From Prochloron sp. SP5CPC1 (GTDB taxonomy: Bacteria; Cyanobacteriota; Cyanobacteriia; Cyanobacteriales; Prochloraceae), in NCBI GenBank assembly GCA_014323965.1, contig JACONB010000111.1:1-6289 (forward strand): DNA of 6,289 bases, in the 5' to 3' direction. Under the pieces are notes generated by a model. The model ran no database searches. It was given only the letters and a program-made list of their open reading frames with translations, and was not told the origin of the DNA. Below, piece by piece: positions 4,942 to 6,289 of this stretch (its first letter is position 1; each line of letters begins with the position of its first letter). The translations under genes and the position numbers were made by a program.

Positions 4942-6222
4942 TTGCTCAACACAAACCAACAACCCAAAGAAACCCAACATCAGCAGATTCAACGGCTGGT
5001 ATTAGAGAATGGCATTACTTTGATTGTGGTGGAAAACCCCACAGCTGATATAATCGCAGGGCGTATATTTCTGAAAAATGCTGGATCCAGATGGGAAAAA
5101 CCAGAACTTGCAGGACTTTCTCATTTACTAGCTCTAACTCTAACCAAAGGAACAGAAAAGTTAGTTTCAGCAGAAATTGCCGAAAAAGTAGAATCCATGG
5201 GAGCTAGTTTAGGTGCAGACGCAGCAGCGGATCACTTTGCTCTGAGTATGAAGACGGTTGCTGCTGACTTTCCAGCTATGTTCAAGTTAGTTGGGGAAAT
5301 AATGCGCACCCCCACCTTTCCTCCTTCGGAAATAGAACTAGAAAAACATCAGACGATCCAAAACATTCGCTCCCAACGAGAATCCCCTTTTAATGTGGCC
5401 TTTGAGGGATTGCGTTGTGCAATGTATCCAAATCATCCCTATGGAGTTTCTATTTTAGGCAAAGAAGCAACAGTTTCTCAGATAACTCGTGCTGACTTAC
5501 AGCAATATCATCAAACTTATTTTCGACCCGATAATCTGGTTATTAGCCTTTCTGGTCGTCTTTCCCTCGAAAATGGAATTAAGATAGTAGAAGAAGTACT
5601 GGGAGATTGGTCAGCCCCTACTACTGCTTATCCTAAACTACAAATACCAGAACTAGAAGTAAAGCCATGTCAGCGGGCAAAACCCCAGGAAACCCAGCAA
5701 TCAATTGTGATGCTAGGATATTTAGGCGATCAAATTCAATCAAAAGATTATGCTGCACTAAAATTATTATCTACCTATTTAGGTAACGGACTTTCCAGTC
5801 GTTTATTTGTCCAATTGCGGGAGAAGCGGGGATTAGCTTATGATGTATCTGCCTTTTATCCCAGTCGTCTAGACCGCTCCCAGTTTGTCGTCTATATGGG
5901 AACCGCACCGGAAAATACAGCAGTTGCGGTAGAAGGACTGGGCACAGAAGTAGAGCGCTTATCTCAAGTTAACTTAACTGAGGCCGAACTGCAAGGAGCA
6001 AAAAATAAATTATTGGGTCAGTATGCTTTAGGAAAGCAGACAAACGGAGAAATAGCCCAAATTTTCGGTTGGTACGAAAGTTTGGGATTAGGAATTGAAT
6101 TCGTTCGCCAGTTTCAGGAAGATATTGCTGAGGTAACCACCGAAATGGCACGAACAGTAGCCCAGCGTTATTTAACCGAACCCTATATTTCTTTAGTGGG
6201 TCCAGAAAAGTCCATCATGTAA
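4942..6222 (+). CDS. M16 peptidase-like protein without zinc site (probable partner subunit)
   Basis: This complete 426-residue two-domain M16 protein has the LVLENGITLIVVEN start typical of the family. At the zinc-motif position it has HLLAL (61-65): H61 remains, but the catalytic Glu is Ala and the second His is Leu, so it should not hydrolyse peptides by itself. The C-terminal domain is well conserved (GNGLSSRLFVQLREKRGLAY, 281-300) and keeps R293 and Y300, the Arg/Tyr pair that contacts substrate in M16B heterodimers. By analogy with Thermus TTHA1264/TTHA1265 and Sphingomonas SPH2681/SPH2682 (recalled), it likely pairs with a zinc-bearing subunit, here the gene at 1-947. A TAG at 4930-4932 closes the frame upstream and no ATG or GTG lies near, so the start is TTG at 4942, with AGG (4931-4933) eight bases before it. 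No signal peptide is visible. It follows the ABC gene by 103 bases and is probably unrelated to it functionally. Confidence 0.93.
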   Translation: MLNTNQQPKETQHQQIQRLVLENGITLIVVENPTADIIAGRIFLKNAGSRWEKPELAGLSHLLALTLTKGTEKLVSAEIAEKVESMGASLGADAAADHFALSMKTVAADFPAMFKLVGEIMRTPTFPPSEIELEKHQTIQNIRSQRESPFNVAFEGLRCAMYPNHPYGVSILGKEATVSQITRADLQQYHQTYFRPDNLVISLSGRLSLENGIKIVEEVLGDWSAPTTAYPKLQIPELEVKPCQRAKPQETQQSIVMLGYLGDQIQSKDYAALKLLSTYLGNGLSSRLFVQLREKRGLAYDVSAFYPSRLDRSQFVVYMGTAPENTAVAVEGLGTEVERLSQVNLTEAELQGAKNKLLGQYALGKQTNGEIAQIFGWYESLGLGIEFVRQFQEDIAEVTTEMARTVAQRYLTEPYISLVGPEKSIM

Positions 6223-6246
6223 CTTTTAAAGGAAGGGAAAACTCTA

Positions 6247-6289
6247 GGGTGTGGGGTATGGGGTATGGGGTATGGGGTATGGGGTATGG
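6247..6289 (+). repeat. GGGGTAT heptanucleotide tandem array (continues past window)
   Basis: Five exact GGGGTAT units (6253-6287) follow a degenerate GGGTGT and run into the window edge. The array begins 25 bases after the M16 stop codon. The sequence is of the STRR class of cyanobacterial heptamers, and four or more G4 runs separated by TAT make it a candidate G-quadruplex on the plus strand or its transcript. True length is unknown. Confidence 0.9.

Noticed and set aside
5969..6151. Minus-strand open frame of 60 codons
   Set aside because: It is antisense to the C-terminal part of the second M16 protein and has no start signal.

Overview
The window looks like cyanobacterial chromosome. 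Perfect HIP1 palindromes (GCGATCGC) lie at 1738-1745 and 4801-4808. The two M16 peptidases, the PurK and the amino-acid ABC ATPase read like cyanobacterial versions of their families. Intergenic DNA carries heptanucleotide tandem repeats and short dispersed repeats of the kind common in filamentous cyanobacteria. No species is assigned.

Layout, left to right. Positions 1-947 (minus) hold the first 315 residues of a zinc M16 peptidase that runs off the left edge. Positions 1001-1180 (minus) hold a structured RNA with its own sigma70-type promoter; I call it the cyanobacterial 6S RNA (SsaA), lying directly downstream of purK (1292-2431, minus). Transcribed away from purK is a small winged-helix gene (2592-3122, plus) whose last 28 codons appear to have been cut off by a frameshift. 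Next come a 98-bp duplicated gene start that now carries a stop codon (3256-3353) and its intact parent, a 93-residue coiled-coil protein (3388-3669, minus). A gene-poor stretch (3692-4085) leads to an orphan polar-amino-acid ABC ATPase (4086-4838, plus). Last is a second M16 protein (4942-6222, plus), followed by GGGGTAT repeats that run to the window edge.

How the parts relate. PurK supplies N5-CAIR for purine synthesis. The adjacent 6S RNA would sequester RNA polymerase holoenzyme in slow growth. The two M16 genes, 4 kb apart and in opposite directions, have complementary defects: the left one keeps the zinc site but lacks the C-terminal Tyr, and the right one lost the zinc site but keeps the Arg/Tyr pair. 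This is the pattern expected of the two subunits of an M16B heterodimer. The middle (about 2500-4085) is the accessory, decaying part: a frameshifted gene, a truncated duplication and repeats. I do not see a complete new defence or mobile system. The least familiar item is the winged-helix protein with a recurring cyanobacterial tail module.
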